Shown in pieces: positions 52,726-60,274 of a DNA stretch of 64,000 bases. The stretch lies in assembly GCF_900103615.1 (NCBI RefSeq), contig NZ_FNGW01000006.1, positions 62,001-126,000 of the forward strand. Reading direction: 5' to 3'. This DNA comes from Romboutsia lituseburensis DSM 797 (lineage in GTDB: Bacteria > Bacillota > Clostridia > Peptostreptococcales > Peptostreptococcaceae). Both the position numbers and the translations under genes were made by a program. Below the pieces are notes generated by a model. That model searched no databases, was not told where the DNA came from, and was given only the letters and a program-made list of their open reading frames with translations. The number at the start of each line of letters is the position of its first letter. Position 1 is the stretch's first letter.

Positions 52726-53660
52726 TTAGATTGTCACTAGGAACTGCAATTGAACTTGGAATTTTAAATAAAAAAAGTGATATTCCTCCCACAACAGCTT
52801 ATATTATGATAGGAAATAGATGCAATAATAATTGTGCATTTTGTTCTCAGTCAACAGAAAGTAGTACAAGAAAAGATAAGCTTTCAAGGGTTATATGGCC
52901 AGAGTATTCTAAAGAAGAAATTTTAAATGCATTTAAAAACTACAAAGGATCAAATATTAAAAGAATATGTATTCAATCTATGGCAAGTAATGATGCACAT
53001 GAAACTGTAAAAGAATTTATAGAGTATATTAAAGATGATATTGACTTGCCAATATCACTGTCTGCTAAGCTTGAAAGTAGCGATGAAATTGAAAAGTTCT
53101 TTTCATATGGTGTTGATAAAATAGGAATAGCAATAGATGCAGCAAATAAAGATTTATATGAATCAATAAAAGGAAATAATTATAATGAAAAAATTAAATT
53201 TGTAACAGATATGGCTATGAAATACCCTGGTAAAATAAGTACTCATATAATTGTAGGACTAGGTGAATCTCATGAAGACATATACAAATTATACACTTAC
53301 TTAATAGGAAATAATGTAACTGTGAGTCTGTTTGCATTTACACCTGTAAAAGGAACTAAAATGGAAAATATAAATCAGCCTTCTATTGAAAGTTATAGAA
53401 GAGTTCAATTAATGACATATATGATAAATAAAGGATGCTTAAAAGATAGTTTTAAGTTTGAAGAAGGATATTTAAAAGATATAAAAATAAGCGAAAATAT
53501 AAAACAGGATATAAATAAAGGATATCCATTTGAGATAAGAGGATGTAAAGATTGCAATAGACCTTATTATAATGAAAGACCAGGAAGTACTATTTATAAT
53601 TATTCAAGATCATTAGATAAAGAGGAAATAGATAAATCTATAAAAGAATTAAATTTATAG
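52722..53660 (+). CDS. Radical SAM protein, candidate second LipS-type subunit
   Basis: Residues near 35-45 read RCNNNCAFCSQSTES (CxxxCxxC then SQ, as in biotin/lipoyl synthases). The barrel continues with ICIQSMASNDAHETVKEF, STHIIVGLGESHEDIYKL and a C-terminal EIRGCKDCNRPYYNERPGS, whose CxxC may bind an auxiliary cluster. AAGGAG (52705-52710) places the start at ATG 52722, overlapping the previous stop by 4 bp; a GTG at 52710 lies in the RBS. Tight coupling implies the two enzymes act together. About 312 residues, normal for LipS-type proteins. Confidence 0.74.
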   Translation: MIRLSLGTAIELGILNKKSDIPPTTAYIMIGNRCNNNCAFCSQSTESSTRKDKLSRVIWPEYSKEEILNAFKNYKGSNIKRICIQSMASNDAHETVKEFIEYIKDDIDLPISLSAKLESSDEIEKFFSYGVDKIGIAIDAANKDLYESIKGNNYNEKIKFVTDMAMKYPGKISTHIIVGLGESHEDIYKLYTYLIGNNVTVSLFAFTPVKGTKMENINQPSIESYRRVQLMTYMINKGCLKDSFKFEEGYLKDIKISENIKQDINKGYPFEIRGCKDCNRPYYNERPGSTIYNYSRSLDKEEIDKSIKELNL

Positions 53661-53708
53661 AATAAGTATTAAGGATATAGCTATATAAGTACATGTAATA
53701 TAATTTAA

Positions 53709-53738
53709 TTGACTTTGTACAAAAACTGGTGCTATACT
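53709..53738 (+). promoter_or_regulatory. Promoter-like pair upstream of a lone terminator
   Basis: TTGACT at 53709-53714 and TATACT at 53733-53738, 18-bp spacer, lie just after the radical SAM operon. Transcripts would meet a terminator within ~75 nt, giving a short RNA. Confidence 0.45.
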
Positions 53739-53773
53739 TAAAATATAAATGAATGTTAAAAATTGGAATCATG

Positions 53774-53819
53774 AAGGTTTCTTAATGTATTATGAAATAC
53801 GTTTAGAAACCTTTTTTTG
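53774..53819 (+). terminator. Intrinsic terminator after the radical SAM genes
   Basis: AAGGTTTCT pairs with AGAAACCTT, with inner GTATT/AATAC pairing, followed by T5. Confidence 0.88.
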
Positions 53820-53951
53820 CTTGCATTAAAACGTTTACTAAACATGCATAAACTGATAAAATTTAATTAGAGGAAATATAAAAAAAGCAAAGAAACAAAT
53901 AAGATGAAGCTTAAACAAAACTAATAAATTTAAAGTTATGGAGGGGTTATT

Positions 53952-54137
53952 ATGTGTGAATCAGCAGCATATGTATTAAAAAATGATAAATTAGAGAGAG
54001 TTATGGATAATGTAGTAAGCGTAGATCCTTTTGAAGGAAAAGTTTATTTAACTGATTTATTAGGTGAACAAAAAATAATAGATGGTAAAATAAAAGAAAT
54101 AAAATTAATGGACCATAAAATAATAATATCAGAATAA
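53952..54137 (+). CDS. cooT: CooT-family nickel-binding chaperone
   Basis: A 61-residue protein starting MCESAAYVLKNDKLERVM. CooT proteins are about this size and bind nickel through the conserved second-position cysteine, aiding CODH maturation. The small beta-rich remainder (VVSVDPFEGKVYLTDLLGEQKII) also fits. TTATGGAGGGG precedes the ATG. It opens a metal-handling group (DUF3842, histidine-rich proteins, importers) next to the CODH/ACS genes. Family call is confident; direct nickel delivery is known for the family rather than shown here. Confidence 0.88.
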   Translation: MCESAAYVLKNDKLERVMDNVVSVDPFEGKVYLTDLLGEQKIIDGKIKEIKLMDHKIIISE

Positions 54138-54205
54138 TTCAAGCAAAATATGTAAAATGCGAGGTACATAAATTTCAAAAATTAGACACTAGGGGAAGAA
54201 GTAAT

Positions 54206-54622
54206 ATGATAATAGCAGTAATAGACGGAATGGGTGGAGGAATCGGAGCCCAAATAGTATCAAATTTAAGAGAGGAATTACCCACATACATAGACATATA
54301 TGCATTAGGAACAAATTCAATCGCTACAAGCTCTATGATGAAATCTCATGCAAATAAAGGAGCAACAGGGGAAAATGCAATAATAACATCTGTGAAGAAA
54401 GCTAATATTGTAGTAGCTCCAGTATCTGTGGTTATGCCAAACTCCATGATGGGAGAAGTTACATGTGGTATTAGTACAGCAGTAGCAGAATGTGAAGCTC
54501 TAAAGGTACTTTTACCTATAATGCCTGAAGATGTTGAAATCGTAGGATTGGAAAATAAACCATTAGCATTATTAATAAAAGATTGCATAAAAGTAATAAA
54601 AAAAGAATTTAACATAAAGTAA
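54206..54622 (+). CDS. DUF3842 family protein
   Basis: A 138-residue soluble protein, IIAVIDGMGGGIGAQIVSNLRE at the start (a glycine-rich Rossmann-like loop), then IYALGTNSIATSSMMKSHANKGATGENAI and VMPNSMMGEVTCGIS. I recognise it as DUF3842, a clostridial family without known function, often found near nickel-enzyme genes. The pattern suggests nucleotide or cofactor binding. RBS AGGGGAAG. It lies 14 bp before a histidine-rich gene, so they are probably coupled in metal metabolism. Confidence 0.78.
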   Translation: MIIAVIDGMGGGIGAQIVSNLREELPTYIDIYALGTNSIATSSMMKSHANKGATGENAIITSVKKANIVVAPVSVVMPNSMMGEVTCGISTAVAECEALKVLLPIMPEDVEIVGLENKPLALLIKDCIKVIKKEFNIK

Positions 54623-54636
54623 ATGGGGGAATAAAT

Positions 54637-54945
54637 ATGATATTCAATAATGAAAAAATAAGATTCCATCACGCAGATGATCATGACCATGAACATGGAC
54701 ACGCACATGATCATGTTCATCCACATGTACATGGAGATAGTACAGAAAATAAAGATGAAAAAACTTTAAAAATATTATTACTTCATTGGGTAAATCATAA
54801 TGAAACTCATGAAGAAGGATTTAGAGAATGGGTAGATAAAGCAAGAGCTATAGGAAAAAATGATACAGCAGATAACATAGAAAAAGCTATAGAATACATG
54901 AATAAAGCAAATGAAATGTTAATAGAAGCTAAAAAACATATGTAA
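54637..54945 (+). CDS. Histidine-rich N-terminus plus helical domain (predicted metal-binding)
   Basis: A 102-residue protein. Residues 8-35 (RFHHADDHDHEHGHAHDHVH...) alternate His with Asp/Glu, a likely nickel or cobalt sponge. The C-terminal helical part carries LLLHWVNHNETHEEGFREWVDKA, with further histidines that could form a defined site. This domain recurs in clostridial small proteins whose family name I am unsure of. RBS ATGGGGG. It is the last gene of the CooT group, followed by a terminator. Shares IRFHH and DHVHPH modules with the protein at 55497. Confidence 0.82.
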   Translation: MIFNNEKIRFHHADDHDHEHGHAHDHVHPHVHGDSTENKDEKTLKILLLHWVNHNETHEEGFREWVDKARAIGKNDTADNIEKAIEYMNKANEMLIEAKKHM

Positions 54946-54950
54946 TTATA

Positions 54951-54987
54951 AAATAAAGTATAGGTTGATTACCTATGCTTTATTTTA
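54951..54987 (+). terminator. Intrinsic terminator after the CooT group
   Basis: AAATAAAGTATAGGT pairs with ACCTATGCTTTATTT (15 bp, one G-U). Confidence 0.8.
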
Positions 54988-55010
54988 TATACAAATCAAA
55001 TATTAATCAC

Positions 55011-55043
55011 AAAAAAAGAAGGATGAGATTAAAACTCATCCTT
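55011..55043 (-). terminator. Minus-strand terminator
   Basis: AAGGATGAG and CTCATCCTT pair around a 7-nt loop. On the minus strand the stem is followed by CTTTTTTT, on the plus strand only by TAAG. Confidence 0.65.
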
Positions 55044-55114
55044 TAAGTATGTACAATTCTTACTTTTGGGGAAAGTAGAATATAAACAAAAACGTTAACT
55101 TTGGTAATAGAAAT

Positions 55115-55193
55115 AAAAAAGAGCCAGAAGACATAGTCTTCTGACTCCTATAAGTATTTTCAAATACTAAATTTCTATTAGTTATGTACTTAC
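55115..55193 (-). ncRNA. Candidate minus-strand small RNA (~79 nt)
   Basis: On the minus strand TTGATT (55228-55223) and TATACT (55205-55200) form a 17-bp-spaced promoter. About 75 nt downstream GAGTCAGAAGAC/GTCTTCTGGCTC (one mismatch) followed by T6 forms a strong terminator. In between is a small AGTATTT/AAATACT hairpin and no ORF. It lies in a 550-bp gap between two histidine-rich genes. Confidence 0.55.
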
Positions 55194-55496
55194 AACTAAA
55201 GTATAAAATAAAGTTTAATGACAATCAAGTAAAAGTATAAAACAAAAATATATAAAAATTTACATAAAATGAATATAGACGTCGAATTAAATATATTTAA
55301 TTAAAATATTTTTAAAAATAATTTGAAATCTAAAAATAAGAATGAAAACTATAAAAAAAGAAAGAAATATAGATAAAATTAAATTTTCTGGAAAATAAAA
55401 GAGGTATTTACCCATATAATATCGTAATGTATACTTACGTAGTAAAGGGGTACTGAAGTATCTGTATTAAGAATTATCATAAATTGGAGGGCTACT

Positions 55497-55766
55497 ATGT
55501 TAAGAAATAATTTTAGATTTCATCATAATCCACATATAAATGGATGTTGTGGACACGGGGGAGAAAATTGTTGTGGAAGCCATGAACATGAAGATCATGT
55601 ACATCCACATACACATGAACACGGACATGATCACGACCATGTAAATGGACAAGGACATGACCATAATCATGAAGATGGATTCACAGGAACTCATAGTCAT
55701 GGTCACGAACATACACATGAACATGGACATGCTCACACAAATGATCATGAACATATACATGCGTAA
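55497..55766 (+). CDS. Histidine-rich metal-binding protein (28 His, 4 Cys in 89 aa)
   Basis: Almost a third of residues are histidine, arranged as HxH/HGH/DH runs, with a CCGHGGENCC cluster near residue 17-26. Such Hpn-like proteins store or buffer nickel (or zinc/cobalt) in the cytosol. It has no signal peptide. The stretch NGQGHDHNHEDGFTGTHSH matches the C-terminal tail of the ABC ATPase encoded 2.4 kb downstream at 15 of 19 positions. GGAGGG precedes ATG. It stands alone upstream of that ABC importer, separated by a large hairpin terminator. Confidence 0.88.
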   Translation: MLRNNFRFHHNPHINGCCGHGGENCCGSHEHEDHVHPHTHEHGHDHDHVNGQGHDHNHEDGFTGTHSHGHEHTHEHGHAHTNDHEHIHA

Positions 55767-55802
55767 AATAACTAGATAAAATTTAATTACGATATTGAAT
55801 TT

Positions 55803-55870
55803 AAAACCATGAAGGTTTATATTAAAGGGTTTGTTTGACATGCCCCAATATATAACTTCATGGTTTTTTT
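55803..55870 (+). terminator. Large branched terminator after the His-rich gene
   Basis: AAAACCATGAAG (55803-55814) pairs with CTTCATGGTTTT (55856-55867). TATATT/AATATA and GGG/CCC extend the stem inside, and the right arm runs into T7. Confidence 0.85.
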
Positions 55871-55887
55871 ATTAATATAAATTAAGG

Positions 55888-55978
55888 TTTCTATAATTAT
55901 GAGAATACGTTATTATAATTATAAGATAAATTTAAAGTGAAATATATACAAAGTATAGTTAAACCTTATAATTATAAG
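55888..55978. promoter_or_regulatory. Three TATAATTAT-type palindromes upstream of the ABC importer
   Basis: Copies are TTTCTATAATTATGAGAA (55888-55905), TTATAATTATAA (55913-55924) and CTTATAATTATAAG (55965-55978, perfect palindrome). The last two are 53 bp apart, close to five helical turns. They resemble metalloregulator operators (Fur/PerR-like AT palindromes), but no exact consensus matches. The regulator is unknown. Confidence 0.5.
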
Positions 55979-56039
55979 AAACTGGAAAATAAACTTTAAA
56001 TAATTAAAATAAATACATATATTAAGGGGAGAATTTGAA

Positions 56040-57068
56040 ATGGTAAAAAGTAAAAGTTTAAAAAGGTTTTTAGTTGTACTAGCTATAGCAGGGTTAACAC
56101 TGAGCGCAGTAGGATGCTCATCAAATCAAAAAACTAAAGAAGAAGGTTCTAATACAAAGGTTGAGGCAAGTAACTTTAAGCCAGTAGAATACGTATACTC
56201 AGATGGTGCTAAAGATTACAATGTAAAAGTAGATGCACCAAAGCAAAAAGCAGTTACATTATCTCAATTCATGACAGAGATGTTATTAGCATTAGATTTA
56301 GGGGATAGAATGGTAGGAACAGCTCTTTTAGATAATCCAATATTACCTGAGTATAAAGAAGCATATGAAAAAATACCTGTAATAAAAGTTGGAGAAGGTC
56401 ACTCTATATCTAAAGAAGGATTCTTAGCTACAGGAGCTGATTTTGTTAGTGGATGGGATTCATCTATAAGTGAACAAACAACAGGAGCTCCAGATGAACT
56501 TATAAAAAATGGAATAGCACCTTTTATGGCTAAGTCATATTCTCCAGATGCAACAATTGATACTGTATATGAAGATTTTGACTTGTTAGGAAAGGTATTT
56601 GGAGTAGAAGATAAATCTAAAGAAGTTGTAGATAAAATGAAAAGTGATATAAAAGTTGTAACAGATAAAGTAGGAGATATAAAACCTGAAGATAGAGTAA
56701 AAATGATGGTTTATGATTCTGGTGAAAATGATGCGATGGTAGTTGGTAAAGGACTTGCTAATGATTTAATACAGCATGCAGGTGGAAATAACGTATTTGC
56801 TAAAAATGCAGATAAACCATATATAAATGTTTCTTGGGAGAGTATAGTTGCTGAAAATCCAGAAGTTATATTAGTAACTGACTTCTTAGCAGGAGAACCA
56901 GTACAAAAGAAAATAGATTTCTTAAAAGCTCATCCAGCTCTTAAAGACGTACCTGCTATAAAGAACAATAAAATATATGTTGTAGAATTAGCAGACTTAT
57001 CTCCAGGTGTTAGAAATCCTAAGCTTATAGAAAAAATGCATGGATATTTCTTTGGAGAAAATAAATAA
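56040..57068 (+). CDS. ABC-importer substrate-binding lipoprotein (FepB/BtuF-like)
   Basis: A 342-residue exported protein. Signal FLVVLAIAGLTLSAVGC ends in a lipobox cysteine near residue 26. The mature part is a class III (helical backbone) binding fold (QKAVTLSQFMTEMLLALDLGDRMVGTA, GADFVSGWDSS, WESIVAENPEVILVTDF). This family binds iron-siderophores, haem, cobalamin or chelated nickel/cobalt. The neighbouring His-rich proteins and His-tailed ATPase make nickel or cobalt more likely. GGGGAG precedes ATG. Its stop overlaps the permease start (TAATG). Confidence 0.88.
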   Translation: MVKSKSLKRFLVVLAIAGLTLSAVGCSSNQKTKEEGSNTKVEASNFKPVEYVYSDGAKDYNVKVDAPKQKAVTLSQFMTEMLLALDLGDRMVGTALLDNPILPEYKEAYEKIPVIKVGEGHSISKEGFLATGADFVSGWDSSISEQTTGAPDELIKNGIAPFMAKSYSPDATIDTVYEDFDLLGKVFGVEDKSKEVVDKMKSDIKVVTDKVGDIKPEDRVKMMVYDSGENDAMVVGKGLANDLIQHAGGNNVFAKNADKPYINVSWESIVAENPEVILVTDFLAGEPVQKKIDFLKAHPALKDVPAIKNNKIYVVELADLSPGVRNPKLIEKMHGYFFGENK

Positions 57069-58144
57069 TGCAAGTGGCAGTAGAAAATAAAAGGAGCCTT
57101 TCTAAAAAGAAAGGTTTCTTATTTTGGGTAATAGCACTAGTAATATTATTAGCAGCAACATCAGTTGTTGCAATAGCAATAGGTAGTACATATATAGAAC
57201 CTGGAGAAGTATATAAAGTATTACTTAGCAAATTAACAAATGGGGCAATTTTTAGTGATGTATCAACAGTTATGAATCAAAATATAATATGGGAAATAAG
57301 ATTTCCAAGAGTTTTATTAGGTGCAATATGTGGTGCAGGTCTTGCAATTTGTGGGGTTCTTATGCAATGTGTAACTAAAAATCCAATTGCAGAACCATAT
57401 ATATTAGGTATATCATCAGGAGCATCTTGTGGTGCAGTTGCAGTTTTAGTATTAGGTGGAATATTTGGAATACATAGTTTACAAACAGGAGCATTTTTAG
57501 GATCCATATTATCAGGGGTTTTAGTATTTGCAATAGGAACTCAAATGGGAAAAACTAGCTCTACAACAAGATTAGTTCTTTCTGGGATGGCAATATCAAC
57601 TATATTTGCAGCTCTTACAAATTTACTAATATACTCAGCTAAAAACTCAAATCAAGCTAAAACAGCTCTTTTTTGGACTATAGGTAGCTTGGGTGGTGCT
57701 AAGTGGGATGTACTTTTATTCCCATTTATCATACTAATATTAGTTATGATAATAGCTATAATAATGTCTAAATCATTAGATATATTACTTTTAGGTGATG
57801 ATAGTGCAATAATACTTGGAATAAATGTAAAACTTATAAAAACTGTAATTTTAATATTAGCAACATTATTAACATCAGCATTAGTTGCAATAACTGGTGC
57901 GATTGGATTTATAGGTTTAGTTGTACCGCATATATGTAGAACTATATGTGGTAGTGATCATAAAAAATTAATTGTACTTTCATCATTAATAGGATCTATT
58001 TTCTTAATAGGTTCAGATATAGCTGCAAGGGGTCTTTTCCCACCAATAGAGATACCAATAGGAATAATAACTTCATTAGTTGGAGGACCATTCTTCCTAT
58101 ACTTAATTTCTAAGAAAAACTATTCATTTGGAGGGAAAGAGTAA
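57068..58144 (+). CDS. FecCD/BtuC-family ABC permease
   Basis: A 358-residue membrane protein with about ten helices. Visible are IRFPRVLLGAICGAGLAICGVLMQ, NPIAEPYILGISSGAS, GDDSAIILGINVKL and TGAIGFIGLVVPHICRTICGSDHK, the last being the loop that docks the ATPase. It likely works as a homodimer. It overlaps the binding-protein gene by 1 bp and the ATPase gene by 1 bp, so all three are translationally coupled. Substrate is the same chelate or metal as for the binding protein. Confidence 0.92.
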   Translation: MQVAVENKRSLSKKKGFLFWVIALVILLAATSVVAIAIGSTYIEPGEVYKVLLSKLTNGAIFSDVSTVMNQNIIWEIRFPRVLLGAICGAGLAICGVLMQCVTKNPIAEPYILGISSGASCGAVAVLVLGGIFGIHSLQTGAFLGSILSGVLVFAIGTQMGKTSSTTRLVLSGMAISTIFAALTNLLIYSAKNSNQAKTALFWTIGSLGGAKWDVLLFPFIILILVMIIAIIMSKSLDILLLGDDSAIILGINVKLIKTVILILATLLTSALVAITGAIGFIGLVVPHICRTICGSDHKKLIVLSSLIGSIFLIGSDIAARGLFPPIEIPIGIITSLVGGPFFLYLISKKNYSFGGKE

Positions 58145-59007
58145 TGTTTAAGGTACAAGTTAAGGACTTAAAGTTTAATATAGATAAAAAAGAAATATTA
58201 AAAGATGTATCATTCGATGTACCTAAAGGTTCATTTGTTGGAGTTATAGGGCCTAATGGTTCAGGAAAATCAACATTACTTAAAAATATATATAGGCTTT
58301 ATAAGCCAACTAATGGAAGTATATTTTTAGATAATAAAGACTTATCAACAATGAAGGACAAAGATTGTGCAAAAGAAATAGCAGTTTTAGCTCAAGAAAG
58401 TAATACACATTTTGATTTTACAGTAGAACAAATCGTTAAAATGGGAAGATATCCATATAAATCAGTTTTCGAAGATTACTCTAAAGAAGATTTAAAAATG
58501 GTTAAAGACATGTTGAAAAAAGTTGGACTAGAAAGTTATACAGAAAGAAGTTTTTCTCAACTGTCTGGTGGAGAAAAGCAAAGAACTTTAATAGCAAGAG
58601 CACTAGTTCAAAATACTGATTTTTTAGTACTTGATGAGCCTACAAACCACTTAGATATAGGGTATCAAATTCAGTTGATGGACTTAGTTAAAAGTCTTAA
58701 GATAACTACATTATCAGCTATACACGATATGAACCTAGCATCTATGTACTGTGATTATTTAATAGTAATGAAATCGGGACAAATAATAAATGCAGGTAAA
58801 GTAGAAGAGGTTATAACATCTGAGATGCTAAAAGAAGTATTTGGAGTGAATGCATATGTAGGCATAAATCCTATAAATAAAAAATTACAGGTATCATTTA
58901 TGCACACGCATGAACATATTAATGGAGTAGGTCATGACCATATTCATGAAGATGGATTTACAGGTGAGCATGAACATTACCATGAACATACGCAAGCAGC
59001 ATTATAA
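58144..59007 (+). CDS. ABC-importer ATPase with histidine-rich C-terminal tail
   Basis: Residues 1-250 are a FecE/BtuD-type ATPase: Walker A GVIGPNGSGKSTLLKN, signature FSQLSGGEKQRTLIARAL, Walker B DFLVLDEPTNHLDIG and the H-loop SAIHDMNLA. The last ~35 residues (from MHTHEHINGVGHDH) are not part of the family and contain ten histidines. NGVGHDHIHEDGFTGEHEH matches the free His-rich protein at 55497-55766 (15/19). The tail could receive imported metal or sense its cytosolic level. TAATG overlap with the permease. A terminator follows. Confidence 0.93.
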   Translation: MFKVQVKDLKFNIDKKEILKDVSFDVPKGSFVGVIGPNGSGKSTLLKNIYRLYKPTNGSIFLDNKDLSTMKDKDCAKEIAVLAQESNTHFDFTVEQIVKMGRYPYKSVFEDYSKEDLKMVKDMLKKVGLESYTERSFSQLSGGEKQRTLIARALVQNTDFLVLDEPTNHLDIGYQIQLMDLVKSLKITTLSAIHDMNLASMYCDYLIVMKSGQIINAGKVEEVITSEMLKEVFGVNAYVGINPINKKLQVSFMHTHEHINGVGHDHIHEDGFTGEHEHYHEHTQAAL

Positions 59008-59023
59008 ATAAAATGTATTAATA

Positions 59024-59066
59024 ATAAAGCAGTAACTAAAATTAAAAAATTTAGTTACTGCTTTTT
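59024..59066 (+). terminator. Intrinsic terminator after the ABC importer
   Basis: AAAGCAGTAACTAAA and TTTAGTTACTGCTTT form a perfect stem, running into T5. Confidence 0.9.
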
Positions 59067-59119
59067 ATAATAACTAAAATACAACTTTTGTGTAAAAATA
59101 TAAGGAATTTGTACTAATT

Positions 59120-59164
59120 TTGACAATTATATGACACAAAAAAGACACAATTTAGTTGTATAAT
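59120..59164 (+). promoter_or_regulatory. cbiM promoter with three 11-bp-phased GACA repeats
   Basis: GACA occurs at 59122, 59133 and 59144 (TTTTGACAATT, ATATGACACAA, AAAAGACACAA), exactly 11 bp apart. The -10 TATAAT is at 59159-59164, 37 bp after the first repeat. The same layout precedes the gene at 62931. The 11-bp phasing fits an OmpR/PhoB-type regulator overlapping the -35. Confidence 0.7.
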
Positions 59165-59199
59165 TAAATTAGAAAAACTTAATAAGGGGAGATGGACTA

Positions 59200-59943
59200 A
59201 TGAAAAATTTTAGATTAGGGATTATAGCAGCATTCATGTTTATACTACTTAATCCTGTTCAATCGCATGCCATGCATATAATGGAAGGATTTTTACCTCC
59301 AAAATGGTCTATTGCATGGAGTATAATATTTATACCATGTTTTTTAATAGGATTAAAAAATATTACAAAAATACTTAAGGAAAATCCTAAAAAGAAAGTA
59401 TTGTTAGCACTATGTGGTGCATTTGTGTTCGTATTATCAGCACTAAAAATACCATCATTAACAGGTAGCTGTTCACATCCAACAGGAATAGGCCTAGGAG
59501 CTATATTATTTGGACCAAGTGTAATGGTTGTTTTAGGAACGATAGTACTTTTATTCCAAGCTATACTTTTAGCACATGGTGGGTTAACAACTTTAGGAGC
59601 TAATGGATTCTCAATGGCAGTTGTAGGAGCATTAGTTACATATGGACTATATAAATTACTTAAAAAGTTTAATGTAAATACTAGATTTAATGTGTTTATA
59701 TCTTCTGCATTAGGATGCTTAGCTACATACACAGTAACAGCAACTCAGCTAGCATTAGCGTTTCCAGATGCATCTGGTGGAGTTATGGCATCTTTAGTTA
59801 AATTCTTAGGAATATTCTTCTTAACTCAAATACCTATAGCAATAGGTGAAGGTATATTAACAAGTATAATATATAACATGATCACACAAAGAGAAGAGGA
59901 AGGAGTAGACTACGATGAGTACAAATGCGAAACAGGCAAATAA
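59200..59943 (+). CDS. cbiM: CbiM, substrate-specific membrane component of a cobalt (or nickel) ECF transporter
   Basis: A 247-residue membrane protein. A signal-like first helix (AAFMFILLNPVQSHA) precedes MHIMEGFLPP, the exposed Met-His N-terminus that coordinates Co2+/Ni2+ in CbiM/NikM. Also typical are GSCSHPTGIGLGAILFGPS and LLFQAILLAHGGLTTLGANGFSMA. RBS AGGGGAG. Usually cbiM-cbiN-cbiQ-cbiO form an operon; here only cbiN follows, so the energising CbiQO must come from elsewhere, or CbiMN acts alone, which has been reported for CbiMN at a basal level. Overlaps cbiN by 29 bp. Confidence 0.94.
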   Translation: MKNFRLGIIAAFMFILLNPVQSHAMHIMEGFLPPKWSIAWSIIFIPCFLIGLKNITKILKENPKKKVLLALCGAFVFVLSALKIPSLTGSCSHPTGIGLGAILFGPSVMVVLGTIVLLFQAILLAHGGLTTLGANGFSMAVVGALVTYGLYKLLKKFNVNTRFNVFISSALGCLATYTVTATQLALAFPDASGGVMASLVKFLGIFFLTQIPIAIGEGILTSIIYNMITQREEEGVDYDEYKCETGK

Positions 59944-60226
59944 AAATAAAGCTAATAAAAAAGCTAATAAAAACAACTTTATAATGCTTTTAATAGCAGT
60001 TGCTCTTATAGTGATTCCTTTAGTATTAAAACCAGGAGCGGAATATGGAGGAGCTGATGGTCAAGCAGAAGATGCAATAACAGAAATATCTCCAGACTAT
60101 AAGCCTTGGTTTAGCAGCTTATATGAGCCACCTAGTGGAGAAATAGAAAGTTTACTATTTGCTACTCAGGCAGCTTTAGGAGCTGGAATCATAGGATATT
60201 ATTTAGGTAGTAGAAAAGCTAAATAA
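59915..60226 (+). CDS. cbiN: CbiN, auxiliary component of cobalt ECF transporter
   Basis: A 103-residue protein with two membrane helices (FIMLLIAVALIVIPLVL near 23-39 and LLFATQAALGAGIIGYYLG near the end) around an extracytoplasmic loop (EISPDYKPWFSSLYEPPSGEIE), as expected for CbiN, which helps load metal into CbiM. The lysine/asparagine-rich N-terminus (KQANKNKANKKANKN) is longer than usual. ATG 59915 lies within cbiM, with AAGGAG upstream. No cbiQ or cbiO follows; a cobalamin riboswitch comes next instead. Confidence 0.9.
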   Translation: MSTNAKQANKNKANKKANKNNFIMLLIAVALIVIPLVLKPGAEYGGADGQAEDAITEISPDYKPWFSSLYEPPSGEIESLLFATQAALGAGIIGYYLGSRKAK

Positions 60227-60274
60227 ATGCATGTATAATATATATTATAAAGCATTTTTATTATAAAAATTAAA

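Noticed and set aside
54346-54732. Met/Val/Cys-rich minus-strand ORFs opposite the His-rich genes (also 55500-55841)
   Set aside because: They are the reverse complement of CAT/CAC histidine codons, which read as ATG/GTG. No RBS or independent support.
55426-55442. CGTAA...TTACG inverted repeat upstream of the His-rich gene
   Set aside because: Short arms and a single occurrence; not enough to call an operator.
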